Shown here: positions 24,176 to 32,489 of the stretch, piece by piece | Layout of the letters: every line of letters begins with the position of its first letter | Position numbering within the stretch: the stretch's first letter is position 1 | NCBI GenBank assembly: GCA_934511465.1 | Contig: CAKSWG010000017.1 | Location: 1-43,890 of the forward strand | Length of the DNA: 43,890 nucleotides | Direction of reading: 5' to 3' | Source of the DNA: an uncultured Faecalibacterium sp. | GTDB taxonomy: Bacteria; Bacillota; Clostridia; Oscillospirales; Ruminococcaceae | The notes under the pieces: generated by a model | Databases searched by the model: none | Told to the model about the DNA's origin: nothing | The model's input: the letters and a program-made list of their open reading frames with translations, nothing else | Program-made: the position numbers and the translations under genes

Positions 24176-25887
24176 CAGAAGCCACCTCCCGGGCCTCCGC
24201 CGTGCCCGCCGCTGCCCGGGCCTACCATGAAGTTCTGATCATCGCTGCTCGTCTGCTTTGCGGCAGCATCGGCATCGTAGGCGATGGTATCGCCCTCCTG
24301 CAAACCGCCGGTCACTTCAATGTAATCATCGTCGCTGGTGCCGGTGGTGATCTTTACGTACACATAGCCGTCCGGTGCGGTCATATCCTGCACGGCATTG
24401 GCAGCGCTGGGCGAATCCTTGGTGACAAGCACATAATTGCCGCGCACCACGGAACCATTGGGGATGGTGAGCGCGTTCTCGGCACTGCTCACCTCGATCT
24501 CGGCCGTGGCATTCATGCCGGGCAGCAGGTCGCCCATATCGTCAATGCGGATGGTCACCGGGTAGGTGGTGGTGCCGCCGGTGGTGGTACCCGCCTTGGA
24601 CACGCTGGTCACAACGCCGGTAAAGGTCTGGTCCGAGATGGCGTCCGCCGTGATGGTGACGGTCTGGCCTTCCTTGATGGAGAGGATCTCCAGCTCGTCC
24701 ACATTCAGGGTCATTTCCAGATAGCTCAGGTCGTAGATGGTGCACAGCGTCTCGCTGGAAGCCGTGTCGGTGCCCACAGTGTCACCGGCCTTGACATTCT
24801 TCTGGATCACGGTGCCGCTGATGGGCGAGGTAATGGTATAGTTTTCCATCTGCTTTTCGGTGTCGCTCATGGAAAGCTGTGCGTTCAGCAGACTGTCGGC
24901 AGTGGACTGCATCTGCCTGCTCAGCTCGGTGCCGGAAAGCTGCACAATGGCCGTGTTCGCCGCAACGGCAGTGCCCTCTTTGACACAGACAGCGGACACG
25001 GTGCCGCTGGCGGTGGCTGTGACGGTCTGCTGGTGCTGGTAATCGAACCGGGCCGAGGCCAGCGCACTGACGCCATTGATGGAGGCCGACGCTGCCTGTG
25101 CGGTGGTCAGGCTGCCGTTGTTCGGCACCGCAATGGTCACGGTGCGCACCAGCAGATTGCCGCTGCTGATGGTATCGGTACCGGCCACAGCCTGCACCGT
25201 GCCGGAAAGGGTCTCAAAGGTACCGTTGAGCATGACCTGTGCAGCCTGACCCACAGCAAAGCCGGAAGCATCTGCCGCCGGGAATTCCAGCGTGAGCAGC
25301 AGGCTGGAATCGTCCCGCACGGTGGCGATCTCCTGCCCGGCGGTCACGTAGTCACCGGCCTTGACCTTGATGGACGCCACCGTGCCGCCAATGACACTGC
25401 GGATGTACTGGGCATCGGCGGCATCGTCGTAGCTGCGCTGCGCCTGTTCCAGTGCAAGCTGAGCCTTTTCCACGCTGGTGGCAGCGTCCGAGCTGTCGAT
25501 GGTGTACAGCACGGTGCCTTTCTCGATGGTATCGCCCACCTCAAAATCCGCGGTGAGCACGGTGCCCTTCACCAGCGACTTGACCGTATAGGTGTTGGCC
25601 GCGGAAATGGTTCCGGAACTACTGAAGGTGTTGGTGATATCGCGCCGTTCCAGCGCCGCTTCCACATACTGGGTGCTGGCCTGCACGTCCTTTTTGCTGT
25701 TTTTGGGCAGCAGCACCGCAGCAGCCACCGCCGCCACGCACACCACTGCCGTAATTTTTTTCCAGTTGTGCTTCAAAAACTGTTTCGGGTCTTTTTTGCC
25801 CGGCTGCGCCGCCAGGTTTTCAAATCCCAGCAGCTCCTGCCGGGCATCCGGCAGCTGTGCCGGTTCGCTGTTTTTCTTTCGCAGCAT
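24175..25887 (-). CDS. Membrane-fusion (HlyD/MacA-like) adaptor protein
   Basis: A 570-residue adaptor subunit. About 40 cytoplasmic residues precede one TM helix (ITAVVCVAAVAAAVLLP). The extracytoplasmic part has the MacA order: barrel-sandwich (VKSLVKGTVLTADFEVGDTI), coiled-coil hairpin (EKAQLALEQAQRSYDDAADA), a second lipoyl half with GTVIQKNVKAGDTVG, then a beta-barrel and a membrane-proximal domain; part of the lipoyl/barrel region appears repeated. The C-terminus is a glycine-rich tail (GSGGHGGGPGGGF). The ATG at 25887 follows AGGAGGGG. First gene of the adaptor-ATPase-permease-SLH operon; its promoter carries repeats shared with the adjacent two-component operon. Confidence 0.9.
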   Translation of the reverse strand: MLRKKNSEPAQLPDARQELLGFENLAAQPGKKDPKQFLKHNWKKITAVVCVAAVAAAVLLPKNSKKDVQASTQYVEAALERRDITNTFSSSGTISAANTYTVKSLVKGTVLTADFEVGDTIEKGTVLYTIDSSDAATSVEKAQLALEQAQRSYDDAADAQYIRSVIGGTVASIKVKAGDYVTAGQEIATVRDDSSLLLTLEFPAADASGFAVGQAAQVMLNGTFETLSGTVQAVAGTDTISSGNLLVRTVTIAVPNNGSLTTAQAASASINGVSALASARFDYQHQQTVTATASGTVSAVCVKEGTAVAANTAIVQLSGTELSRQMQSTADSLLNAQLSMSDTEKQMENYTITSPISGTVIQKNVKAGDTVGTDTASSETLCTIYDLSYLEMTLNVDELEILSIKEGQTVTITADAISDQTFTGVVTSVSKAGTTTGGTTTYPVTIRIDDMGDLLPGMNATAEIEVSSAENALTIPNGSVVRGNYVLVTKDSPSAANAVQDMTAPDGYVYVKITTGTSDDDYIEVTGGLQEGDTIAYDADAAAKQTSSDDQNFMVGPGSGGHGGGPGGGF

Positions 25888-25941
25888 CGTATCGCCCCTC
25901 CTGTATTGCATACGGCGGAACCTTCTCCGCCAATATCTGGA

Positions 25942-25996
25942 ATTATACAGGATGATTCTTAGGAAAAGGAGCAGAAATTTCTTAAGAGAAATTAAG
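25942..25996 (-). promoter_or_regulatory. Promoter of the efflux operon with response-regulator direct repeats
   Basis: On the minus strand TATAAT (25942-25947) has no matching -35 box. In its place lie direct repeats: CTTAATTTCT and CTTAAGAAAT in tandem with 10-base period (25977-25996) and a third copy CTAAGAATCA (25953-25962). OmpR-family activators bind such tandem half-sites at a weak -35. The same sequence family occurs before the response-regulator gene at 28283-28306. Confidence 0.65.
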
Positions 25997-26011
25997 ACCA
26001 GAAAAAAGGCA

Positions 26012-26094
26012 GCATTCTCGCCCTCTCAGCTTCGCTATGCCAGCTCCCCCTTGGGAGAGCTGACGCCGACAGGCGGCTGAGAGGGCGAGGATGC
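26012..26094. repeat. Intergenic palindromic element with 19-bp terminal inverted repeats
   Basis: 26012-26030 and 26076-26094 are inverted repeats of 19 bp with one mismatch (CTCGCCCTCTCAGC core). The interior contains a second small hairpin (GCTCCC...GGGAGAGC). It lies between the terminator of the kinase gene and the efflux promoter, and no gene is in it. It resembles a small non-autonomous (MITE- or REP-like) element; compare 11118-11226. Confidence 0.65.
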
Positions 26095-26097
26095 CAA

Positions 26098-26132
26098 CAA
26101 AAAACTGCTGTACGATCTCTCATACAGCAGTT
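26098..26132 (-). terminator. Intrinsic terminator of the two-component operon
   Basis: AACTGCTGTA (26103-26112) pairs perfectly with TACAGCAGTT (26123-26132); on the minus strand it runs into TTTTTTG. It separates the two-component genes from the downstream efflux operon. Confidence 0.85.
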
Positions 26133-26137
26133 GAATT

Positions 26138-27487
26138 TTACTCTTTTGCAATTTTAAACAGCAGCGTCATGCGGAACATGCCTTCCGGCTGCTCGATACG
26201 GCAGACGCCCTGCATCTTTTCCATCATGGTCTCGATGCTGGGCAGGCCCACCTTGGTGCTCTCCGAGGAAGCGGGCACCGGCAGCACCCGGTTCTCAAAG
26301 CACAGGCCTGCCCTGCCCTCTTCCTGCACAAAGTGCACAAGGACATCGCTGTGCGGATCTGCGTACTTGACCAGATTGGAGGTGATGTTATCCAGAATGC
26401 GGCGCACATACTGCCCACTGACCGAGAGCAGCACATCCTCCGCGCCCAGATCCAGCGCGCAGGCAAAACCGCGTTGCTGCAATGTTTCCACCATTTCAGT
26501 AAGCGGTTCCTCAAACACCGCCGAAAAATGCGCAGGCGGGTCCAGCACGGCCACGGTATCCCGGGTGACCAGCGCATACTCGAACAGATTGTCGGAAAGC
26601 TGCTTGATCTGCCGGGCCTTCGCGTCGATCTTGTTCAGGTAGTCGCTGGCCTGTTCCGGCGTCTCATACTTGTGGCAGCGCAGAATTTCCGTGTACAGCA
26701 GCAGGGTGGTCAGCGGCGTGCGCAGGTCATGAGACATTTCGGTGATGAGGTTCTTCACCTTAGCCGACGCCTGCGCTTCGTTCTCCTGCTGCTGGCGCAG
26801 CGTCAACCGCATGGAGTCCAGACAGGACGCCAGCGTGGTGATCTCATCGCTGCCGCGGATGGTGATGGGGTGACCCAGATCGCCGCCCTCCATGGCCTGG
26901 ATCTCCTCGCTGAGCTGCACAACGTAGCGCACGATCCTGCGGCAGTGCAGCAAAAAGAGACTTGGAAACCACCATAAAATGCACAGGGAAAGCAAAATTT
27001 CGCACCCGGTACCGTAATAGGTATTGAAGCCGTTGTAATAGAGCATCGCGCTCACCTCGCCGTCTGCAAAGGTGAGTGTGTAGCAGGGCAGCCAATCGTA
27101 AATGCCGGTCTTATCCACCAGAATGCCCGGGTCCTGATCCGATGTGCCGTTCTGCGGCAGAAACGAGATCATCCCGTCTTTGGGTGCAAACGAAGAGTAG
27201 ATCATCGTCTGACCCCGGTAGAGTTCCAGCAGGGTATAGCGCCGCTTATGGCTCCAGTCCGTCAGTTCCTTTACATCCGTGCTGGCAAGGTGATGTTCGG
27301 TCACATAGCTCTGCAGTTCCTGCACCTGTTTCTGGGTGGCGTGCCGCTGCACCTCCGTGCGGCTGAACCAGAAACGCAGTCCCTTGGCAAGCACCACCTG
27401 CGATACCGTCAACAGCAGCACGCTTTCCAGCGCTGCCAGTGCAATGATGCGGATGAACTGTTTTGCAAGGCCGTGATGTTCTTTCAT
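26138..27487 (-). CDS. Sensor histidine kinase of the efflux-linked two-component system
   Basis: A 449-residue membrane kinase. TM1 is at about residues 12-32, an extracytoplasmic sensor follows, TM2 at about 155-175, then HAMP, HisKA with the phosphorylated His253 (EMSHDLRTPLTTLL) and a HATPase domain. The N box is recognisable (RILDNITSNLVKYAD) but the glycine boxes are poor: no DxGxG, only KVGLPSIETMM. The start overlaps the response-regulator stop by four bases (ATGA) with GAGAGGAAGG as RBS; the longer frame to 27541 lies inside the regulator. Probably senses an envelope or antibiotic stress and drives the MacB-type operon downstream. Confidence 0.9.
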   Translation of the reverse strand: MKEHHGLAKQFIRIIALAALESVLLLTVSQVVLAKGLRFWFSRTEVQRHATQKQVQELQSYVTEHHLASTDVKELTDWSHKRRYTLLELYRGQTMIYSSFAPKDGMISFLPQNGTSDQDPGILVDKTGIYDWLPCYTLTFADGEVSAMLYYNGFNTYYGTGCEILLSLCILWWFPSLFLLHCRRIVRYVVQLSEEIQAMEGGDLGHPITIRGSDEITTLASCLDSMRLTLRQQQENEAQASAKVKNLITEMSHDLRTPLTTLLLYTEILRCHKYETPEQASDYLNKIDAKARQIKQLSDNLFEYALVTRDTVAVLDPPAHFSAVFEEPLTEMVETLQQRGFACALDLGAEDVLLSVSGQYVRRILDNITSNLVKYADPHSDVLVHFVQEEGRAGLCFENRVLPVPASSESTKVGLPSIETMMEKMQGVCRIEQPEGMFRMTLLFKIAKE

Positions 27488-28209
27488 AAGCGGCCTTCCT
27501 CTCCGGCAGCAAAGCGGTAGCCTTTGCCCCACACGGTACAAATGCGGGCGGGGTTTTGCGGATCATCCTCCACCTTCATGCGCAGATTGCGGATGTGCAC
27601 CATCACCGTGCCGTTGGAGACATAATAATAGGGCTCGTTCCACACCGTTTCGTAGATGACCTGGATGGAATAGATGCGCTGCGGGTTCTGCATCAGCAAC
27701 CGCAGGATCTTGTATTCCGTCTCGGTCAGGTCCACTTCCCGCTCATCCACCCACACACGGTTGCAGTCCAGCGCAATGCGCACGCCGTGCAGTTCCAGCG
27801 TGGTGTTGCGGGGCTTGTGCCGCACCTGATCTTTGCCCTGATACACGCAGTATCGGCGCAGCAGTGCCTTGACCCGGGCACTGAGCTCCGCAAAGGAGAA
27901 GGGCTTTGCCAGATAATCATCGCCGCCCGCCGTCAGGCCCAGCAGCTTATCGGATTCCTGCGATTTTGCGGTGAGGAACAGAATGGGCACCGCCGAGGTC
28001 TTGCGCAGCTCTTCACACACGCGCAGGCCGCTCATGCCGGGCATCATGATGTCCAGAATGACAAGGTCCACCTCCGGGTTGAACAGTTCCAATGCCCGCA
28101 GACCGTTTTCTGCTTCCAGAATATGGTAGCCTTCCCCTGCCAGCAGGATGCGCACACCATCCCGGATGTCCGGGTCGTCCTCCACGATCAGGATCGTCTG
28201 TCCTGCCAT
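27484..28209 (-). CDS. OmpR/PhoB-family response regulator
   Basis: A 241-residue regulator. The receiver domain has the acidic pair in VEDD (Glu10, Asp11, Asp12), phosphoacceptor Asp53 (LVILDIMMPGMSG), Thr in FLTAKS and Lys in AKPFSF. The C-terminal winged helix is the OmpR type (LTETEYKILRLLMQNP, then VMVHIRNLRMKVEDDP and VWGKGYRF). The ATG at 28209 follows AAGGGGGAAG; earlier starts lie in the promoter. It overlaps the kinase gene by four bases. Its own promoter and the efflux promoter carry similar direct repeats, which suggests autoregulation and control of the efflux operon. Confidence 0.94.
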   Translation of the reverse strand: MAGQTILIVEDDPDIRDGVRILLAGEGYHILEAENGLRALELFNPEVDLVILDIMMPGMSGLRVCEELRKTSAVPILFLTAKSQESDKLLGLTAGGDDYLAKPFSFAELSARVKALLRRYCVYQGKDQVRHKPRNTTLELHGVRIALDCNRVWVDEREVDLTETEYKILRLLMQNPQRIYSIQVIYETVWNEPYYYVSNGTVMVHIRNLRMKVEDDPQNPARICTVWGKGYRFAAGEEGRL

Positions 28210-28248
28210 ATTCACACTTCCCCCTTGTTCCATACTAAATACAGCTTT

Positions 28249-28306
28249 AGTATACCAGCAGAACGTTTTAGTTTCCACGAAAGATTTCTTAGGAAAGCTT
28301 AAGAAA
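28249..28306 (-). promoter_or_regulatory. Promoter of the two-component operon with regulator direct repeats
   Basis: On the minus strand TATACT (28249-28254) and a weak -35 TGGAAA (28272-28277) are 17 bases apart. Just upstream, 28283-28306 holds TTAAGCTTTC and CTAAGAAATC in tandem with 10-base period, the same sequence family as in the efflux promoter. Confidence 0.65.
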
Positions 28307-28328
28307 TAACTGGCCGACTCCACAGCAG

Positions 28329-29315
28329 TTACTCTGCCTGTATCTCTTCCACCAGCGGCAGATAGTCGGCACAGTATTCTTTGTACAGCGGCTGTACCAG
28401 CTGGCGGAAATTCTGCATTTCCTTTTCGGGCAGCGGCAGTTCCCGGCACCCGGCGGCAAGGGCGGCTTCGCGGGCCGTTGTTTCCTCCTGTGCCCAGAGC
28501 TGGCGCTCGTACTGGGCCGATGCGCGGGCGCACTCCCGCAGCACCTGCCGGTATTCCTCCGGCAGCGCGTCCCATGTGCGGCCGGACGCAAGCTGCACCT
28601 CCGGCACGCGGCTGTGCTCATCGGCCATGTAGTACCGCGCCACCTTATAATGTTCCATGGAGTAGTAGGCCGGCCAGTTGTTCTCAGCGGCATCGATCTG
28701 CCCGGTCTCAAAGGCCGAGTAGACATCACTGTAGGCTGAGGTCTCCGGCACAGCGCCCAGCAGGCGGATCATATCGATCACGATGGCCGAGTCCTGCACG
28801 CGGATGGTCTTGCCCTCCAGATCACTCAGGCTGCGTACCGGCTGACGGGCATAGAAGGAGCGGGCACCGGCATCGTACCAGCTCAGGCCCACCATATTCC
28901 GGGCCGAAAGATCCTGCAAGAACGCTTCGCCAATGCTGCCGTCCAGCACCCGCCACATGTGGGCCGCGTCCCGGTAAAGGTACGGTAGCAGCAGCACATT
29001 GAGCTTTGGCAGGTCGTCCGCGATCACCGAAAGCGACAGCCGCGCAAAATCCACGCCGCCAATGGCCAGCTGCTCCCACACCTGCTGCTCTGTGCCGTAC
29101 TCACCGCCCGCTTTGACCTGAACGACCACCTTGCCGCCGGTACGCTGCTGCACAAGGTCTGCAAAATACTGCGCACCCTGCGTGGTGGGGTACCCGGCAG
29201 GCTGGTTGTCGGCATAGGTCAGCACATAGTCCGGCACAGCCTGCGGCTTGGCCGTGCAGCCTGCCAATTGCAGCGCCGCAAGGCCAAGCCCGGCCAGAAA
29301 GGTCCGTCTGCGCAT
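28329..29315 (-). CDS. Second (lone) TRAP transporter substrate-binding lipoprotein, DctP family
   Basis: A 328-residue DctP-type binding protein with signal MRRRTFLAGLGLAALQLAGC; Cys20 is the lipidation site. The family's conserved Arg occurs in GKTIRVQDS, and DAAENNWPAYYS matches the ligand-site block of dicarboxylate and sugar-acid binders. It is only distantly similar to the DctP at 31306-32334. It lies behind the DctM gene but is separated from it by a terminator and has its own promoter, so it is expressed independently and may feed the same permease with a second ligand or act as a sensor. No terminator was seen after it. Confidence 0.88.
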   Translation of the reverse strand: MRRRTFLAGLGLAALQLAGCTAKPQAVPDYVLTYADNQPAGYPTTQGAQYFADLVQQRTGGKVVVQVKAGGEYGTEQQVWEQLAIGGVDFARLSLSVIADDLPKLNVLLLPYLYRDAAHMWRVLDGSIGEAFLQDLSARNMVGLSWYDAGARSFYARQPVRSLSDLEGKTIRVQDSAIVIDMIRLLGAVPETSAYSDVYSAFETGQIDAAENNWPAYYSMEHYKVARYYMADEHSRVPEVQLASGRTWDALPEEYRQVLRECARASAQYERQLWAQEETTAREAALAAGCRELPLPEKEMQNFRQLVQPLYKEYCADYLPLVEEIQAE

Positions 29316-29340
29316 CTTGTCTCACACCCCTTTTGCTGAT

Positions 29341-29370
29341 AGTATACCGCAGCGGCACGCGGTTGTGCAA
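29341..29370 (-). promoter_or_regulatory. Promoter of the lone DctP gene
   Basis: On the minus strand TTGCAC (29365-29370) and TATACT (29341-29346) are 18 bases apart, 25 bases before the start codon. Confidence 0.7.
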
Positions 29371-29372
29371 CA

Positions 29373-29413
29373 GGAAAAGGCGGTGCCCGCTGCAAAGCAG
29401 GTACCGCCTTTTC
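29373..29413 (-). terminator. Intrinsic terminator of the TRAP operon
   Basis: A near-perfect 14-bp stem, GAAAAGGCGGT at 29373-29383 with its complement ending at 29413, closes on about 12 bases; on the minus strand the 3' arm ends in TTTTC. Confidence 0.78.
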
Positions 29414-29445
29414 AGGAGAAGAAGAATAAGAAGGAGATGGCTTCG

Positions 29446-30747
29446 TTACATCAGGCCCATTGCCTGCGGCAGTGCGGTGGACACTGCCGGGATAAAGGTG
29501 ACCAGCAGCAGACCGCCGATGATGGCCACATAGTACATGAGCATGTACGGCATCACCTTGGCAAGCGAGGTGCGGCCCACCTTGATGCCCACGAACAGTG
29601 CATTGCCCACGGGCGGGGTGATGTTGCCAATGCACAGGTTGTACACGAGGATCAGCCCGAAATGTACCGTGCTCATGCCAAAGCTCTGGCAGATGGGCAG
29701 GAACAGCGGGGTGAAGATGAGGATGGCCGGGGTAACATCCATGAAGGTGCCGGACACCAGCAGGATCACGTTCATGATGAGCAGGATCACGTACTTGTTG
29801 CTGGTAAGGCTGAGCAGTGCAGCCGCCACAGCATCCGGGATCTGCAAGAAGGCCATGACCCAGCCCAGAATATTGGAAACGCCCACCAGAAACACCACCA
29901 TGCCGGACATCTTGGCAGAGTCCACGATGATCTTCCACAGGCTCTTCAGGTTGATGGAGCGGTAGCAGAAGGCCAGCACCAGAGCATAGACGACCGCGAT
30001 GGCAGAGCCCTCGGTGGCAGAGAACACGCCGCCGATGATGCCGCCGATGACCACGATGATCAGCGAAAGGGACGGCAGGGCGCGCAGAGTGCACACGCCG
30101 AGATTTTTCCAGTCGAACTTGCCGGGTGTACCCTTATAGCCCAGCTTGACAGCCAGCAGCACGCCCACCACACAGCAGCACAGTGCCCAGATGATGCCGG
30201 GGATGTAACCGGCCATGAACAGCGCAGCCACGGAGGTACCGCCGGACGCCAGAGAATAAGTAATGAGGGCATTGGACGGCGGGATCAGCAGGCCGGAGCA
30301 GGAAGAAGCAGCGTTGGTGGCAGCGGTGACGGCGGGGTCGTAGCCCTGCTCCTCGGCACCGTCGCGGATCATGGAACCGACGGCGGCAGCAGCAGCGGAA
30401 GCGGAACCGGAGATGGCGCCGAACAGGGCGTTGGTGCCGATGTTCGTCACCAGCAAAGCGCCGGGCAGCTTGCCCAGAATGGCCATGACGAAATCCACCA
30501 GACGCTTGGCGATGCCGCCCTGATTCATGATGTTGCCCGCCAGAATGAAGAACGGGATGGCGGTAAGGCTGAACTTGCTCATGCCCACAAAGGTGCGCTG
30601 AGCAGCCGTCAGCACAGCAACGTTCAGGTCGATGGACGAGAGGATGGCAGTCAGAGAAGAGACCGCAATGGCGTACGAAATAGGCACGCCGAGAAACAGC
30701 AGCACCAGCAGCACTGCCAGAATTACGAGTAATGCTTGAATCGCCAC
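29446..30747 (-). CDS. dctM: TRAP transporter large permease, DctM family
   Basis: A 433-residue ion-coupled permease with about 12 hydrophobic segments. Family features are visible: FLGVPISYAIAVSSL at the N-terminus, PFFILAGNIMNQGGIAKRLVDF, GSASAAAAAVGSMI, LIPPSNALITYSLASG and, near the end, NLCIGNITPPVGNALFVG. The start is GTG, fixed by AAGGAGG within the last codons of the DctQ gene. Together with DctQ and DctP it imports an organic acid or sugar acid using a sodium or proton gradient; the exact substrate cannot be read from the sequence. Confidence 0.94.
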   Translation of the reverse strand: MAIQALLVILAVLLVLLFLGVPISYAIAVSSLTAILSSIDLNVAVLTAAQRTFVGMSKFSLTAIPFFILAGNIMNQGGIAKRLVDFVMAILGKLPGALLVTNIGTNALFGAISGSASAAAAAVGSMIRDGAEEQGYDPAVTAATNAASSCSGLLIPPSNALITYSLASGGTSVAALFMAGYIPGIIWALCCCVVGVLLAVKLGYKGTPGKFDWKNLGVCTLRALPSLSLIIVVIGGIIGGVFSATEGSAIAVVYALVLAFCYRSINLKSLWKIIVDSAKMSGMVVFLVGVSNILGWVMAFLQIPDAVAAALLSLTSNKYVILLIMNVILLVSGTFMDVTPAILIFTPLFLPICQSFGMSTVHFGLILVYNLCIGNITPPVGNALFVGIKVGRTSLAKVMPYMLMYYVAIIGGLLLVTFIPAVSTALPQAMGLM

Positions 30748-30750
30748 AGT

Positions 30751-31293
30751 TTAGTCCTCCTTATTGTTTGCAGCCTGCTCGGCTTCCACTTTGGCCAGAT
30801 CGGCGTCCTCCGGGGTATCCAGACTGATGGAGCCGTTTGCAATGCCGATGATGTTGAGCACGGAGTAGATCAGGATGATCACGCCGCAGATGGGCATGAC
30901 CCAGTAAAACACGCCCACGGCCACGCCCAGCGAGGAGGTCTGCTGGCCCATGGCCAGCTTGGACACCTGAAAGCCGCCGAACACCAGAATGGCAGCGGAG
31001 AAAATGAAAGCGATCACTTCAGCAAAGATATGGAACGCCTTGCGCATGGCAGGGCTGAAACGGTCCACCAGCACGGGGATGTTCATGTGGCCGCGCTCGC
31101 CGGAAACGATGGTGGCTCCCAGCATGGTGCTCCAGCCAAACAGATAGCCCACCAGCTCTTCCGACCATGTGGAGGGCGAATTGAAGATGTAACGCACGAC
31201 GACCTGATAGGTGGTCAGCACCACCATGACGGTCATGCTCAGGCCTGCCAGCAGGTTGAGCACCTTGTTCAGGGTATTTCTCAGTTTTTCCAT
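30751..31293 (-). CDS. dctQ: TRAP transporter small permease, DctQ family
   Basis: A 180-residue protein with four TM segments and the DctQ signature TYQVVVRYIFNSPSTWSEEL at about residues 45-62. GAGGAGGGAG precedes the ATG, 12 bases after the DctP stop, and its 3' end contains the RBS for dctM. It serves as scaffold or docking subunit between binding protein and large permease. Confidence 0.93.
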   Translation of the reverse strand: MEKLRNTLNKVLNLLAGLSMTVMVVLTTYQVVVRYIFNSPSTWSEELVGYLFGWSTMLGATIVSGERGHMNIPVLVDRFSPAMRKAFHIFAEVIAFIFSAAILVFGGFQVSKLAMGQQTSSLGVAVGVFYWVMPICGVIILIYSVLNIIGIANGSISLDTPEDADLAKVEAEQAANNKED

Positions 31294-31305
31294 GATGCTC
31301 CCTCC

Positions 31306-32334
31306 TCAGTCTGCGGCATTGGCAGCGTTGTGCTGCTGGATCAGATCGTAAATGGGCTGCAGCTCCGGGTTCGCGGCCAGCACCGAGTCGTGCAGCGGGG
31401 CCATGGCCTCCTGGAACGGTGCGGTGTCCGGATAGATGAAGTTGACATGCTGCTCGTTCTCGGCCTTGTCCTTGGCCTCGGCCACAGCATCCTCCCATGC
31501 ATCCTGCTCGGTGCTCTTGACGATCTCAAAGCCCTCTTCAAAGATGGCGCGCTCCTCATCGCTGAGCTCGTGCAGAAAGGCGTAGTTTGCCACCAGCAGG
31601 TCGGGCACCATCTGGTGCATATCGTAGGAGTAATACTTGCAGATATCGCCGTGGCCGTTGTCGGTCAGGGCCAGTTCGTTGTTTTCGGCACCGTCCAGAA
31701 TACCGGCCTGCAAAGCGGTGTACACATCGCCGAAGCCCATCGGCGTTGCGGTGCCGCCCAGCAGGCGCATCATTTCCACGTTGGTGGGCGACTGCTGCAC
31801 GCGGATCTTCAGGCCCTTCAGGTCGGAAGGCTGGTTGATGGGGGTCTTGATGGTGTAGAAGTTGCGGGTGCCGGCGTCCAGCCAAGCCACCGTCTCCAGA
31901 CCGGCCTTGGAGGTGGTCTTGAAGATGGGGTCGGTCACCTCGGGGTCGTCCATGGCCTCATGATAGGCTTCCACGCTGGAGAACAGATACGGCAGGTTGA
32001 AGATCTGGTACTTGGAGCTGAAGGTCTCCATAATGGCCGTAGATGCCACCACAAAGTCGATGGCACCGGTCTGGGTCAGCTGCACCATCTCGTTCTGGGA
32101 GCCAAGCAGCTCGCTGGGGTACACTTCCACGAGGTACTTATCGCCCAGCTTGTCGTTGATGTAGTTGGCAAAGGCTTCCAGACCCAAGTGATCCGGGTGG
32201 GTCTGGGACTGCACATGGCCGATGCGCACGATCTTACGGTCGTCACCGTCGGAGCCTGCGCCGCAGCCGGTAAGCAGTGCGCCGCTTGTCAGTGCCGCTG
32301 CGCCCATCAGCGACAGAAACGTTCTTCTCTTCAT
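31306..32334 (-). CDS. dctP: TRAP transporter substrate-binding lipoprotein, DctP family
   Basis: A 342-residue DctP protein. MKRRTFLSLMGAAALTSGAL plus the lipobox LTGC gives lipidation near Cys25. Conserved ligand features: Arg in LKGLKIRVQQS, which binds the substrate carboxylate, and GAENNELAL. I start at the ATG at 32334, nine bases after AGAGAGG; the in-frame ATG at 32343 abuts that RBS. First gene of dctPQM. The two-component genes upstream and the direct repeats ahead of the promoter suggest induction by extracellular substrate. Confidence 0.92.
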   Translation of the reverse strand: MKRRTFLSLMGAAALTSGALLTGCGAGSDGDDRKIVRIGHVQSQTHPDHLGLEAFANYINDKLGDKYLVEVYPSELLGSQNEMVQLTQTGAIDFVVASTAIMETFSSKYQIFNLPYLFSSVEAYHEAMDDPEVTDPIFKTTSKAGLETVAWLDAGTRNFYTIKTPINQPSDLKGLKIRVQQSPTNVEMMRLLGGTATPMGFGDVYTALQAGILDGAENNELALTDNGHGDICKYYSYDMHQMVPDLLVANYAFLHELSDEERAIFEEGFEIVKSTEQDAWEDAVAEAKDKAENEQHVNFIYPDTAPFQEAMAPLHDSVLAANPELQPIYDLIQQHNAANAAD

Positions 32335-32373
32335 GAATTGCATCCTCTCTTTTCTCGCTTTTTCTATGATTAG

Positions 32374-32420
32374 ATTTTAACAAACTGTTATTTTTTGCGA
32401 AACGGGAATTTTTTGCGAAA
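32374..32420 (-). promoter_or_regulatory. TRAP operon promoter with 18-bp-period direct repeats
   Basis: On the minus strand TTTCGCAAAAAAT occurs twice, at 32408-32420 and 32390-32402, exactly 18 bases apart. The second copy abuts the -35 position of a candidate TAAAAT -10 box (32374-32379), whose -35 is poor. Tandem same-orientation sites against a weak -35 are typical of AraC-type activators, and a YesN/AraC-type regulator gene lies directly upstream. Confidence 0.6.
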
Positions 32421-32489
32421 CACAGCACGATTTTGTCTTTGTTGTATCCAAGTACAATTTTTATGTTTTACCGACGAAAGAAACTGGCA

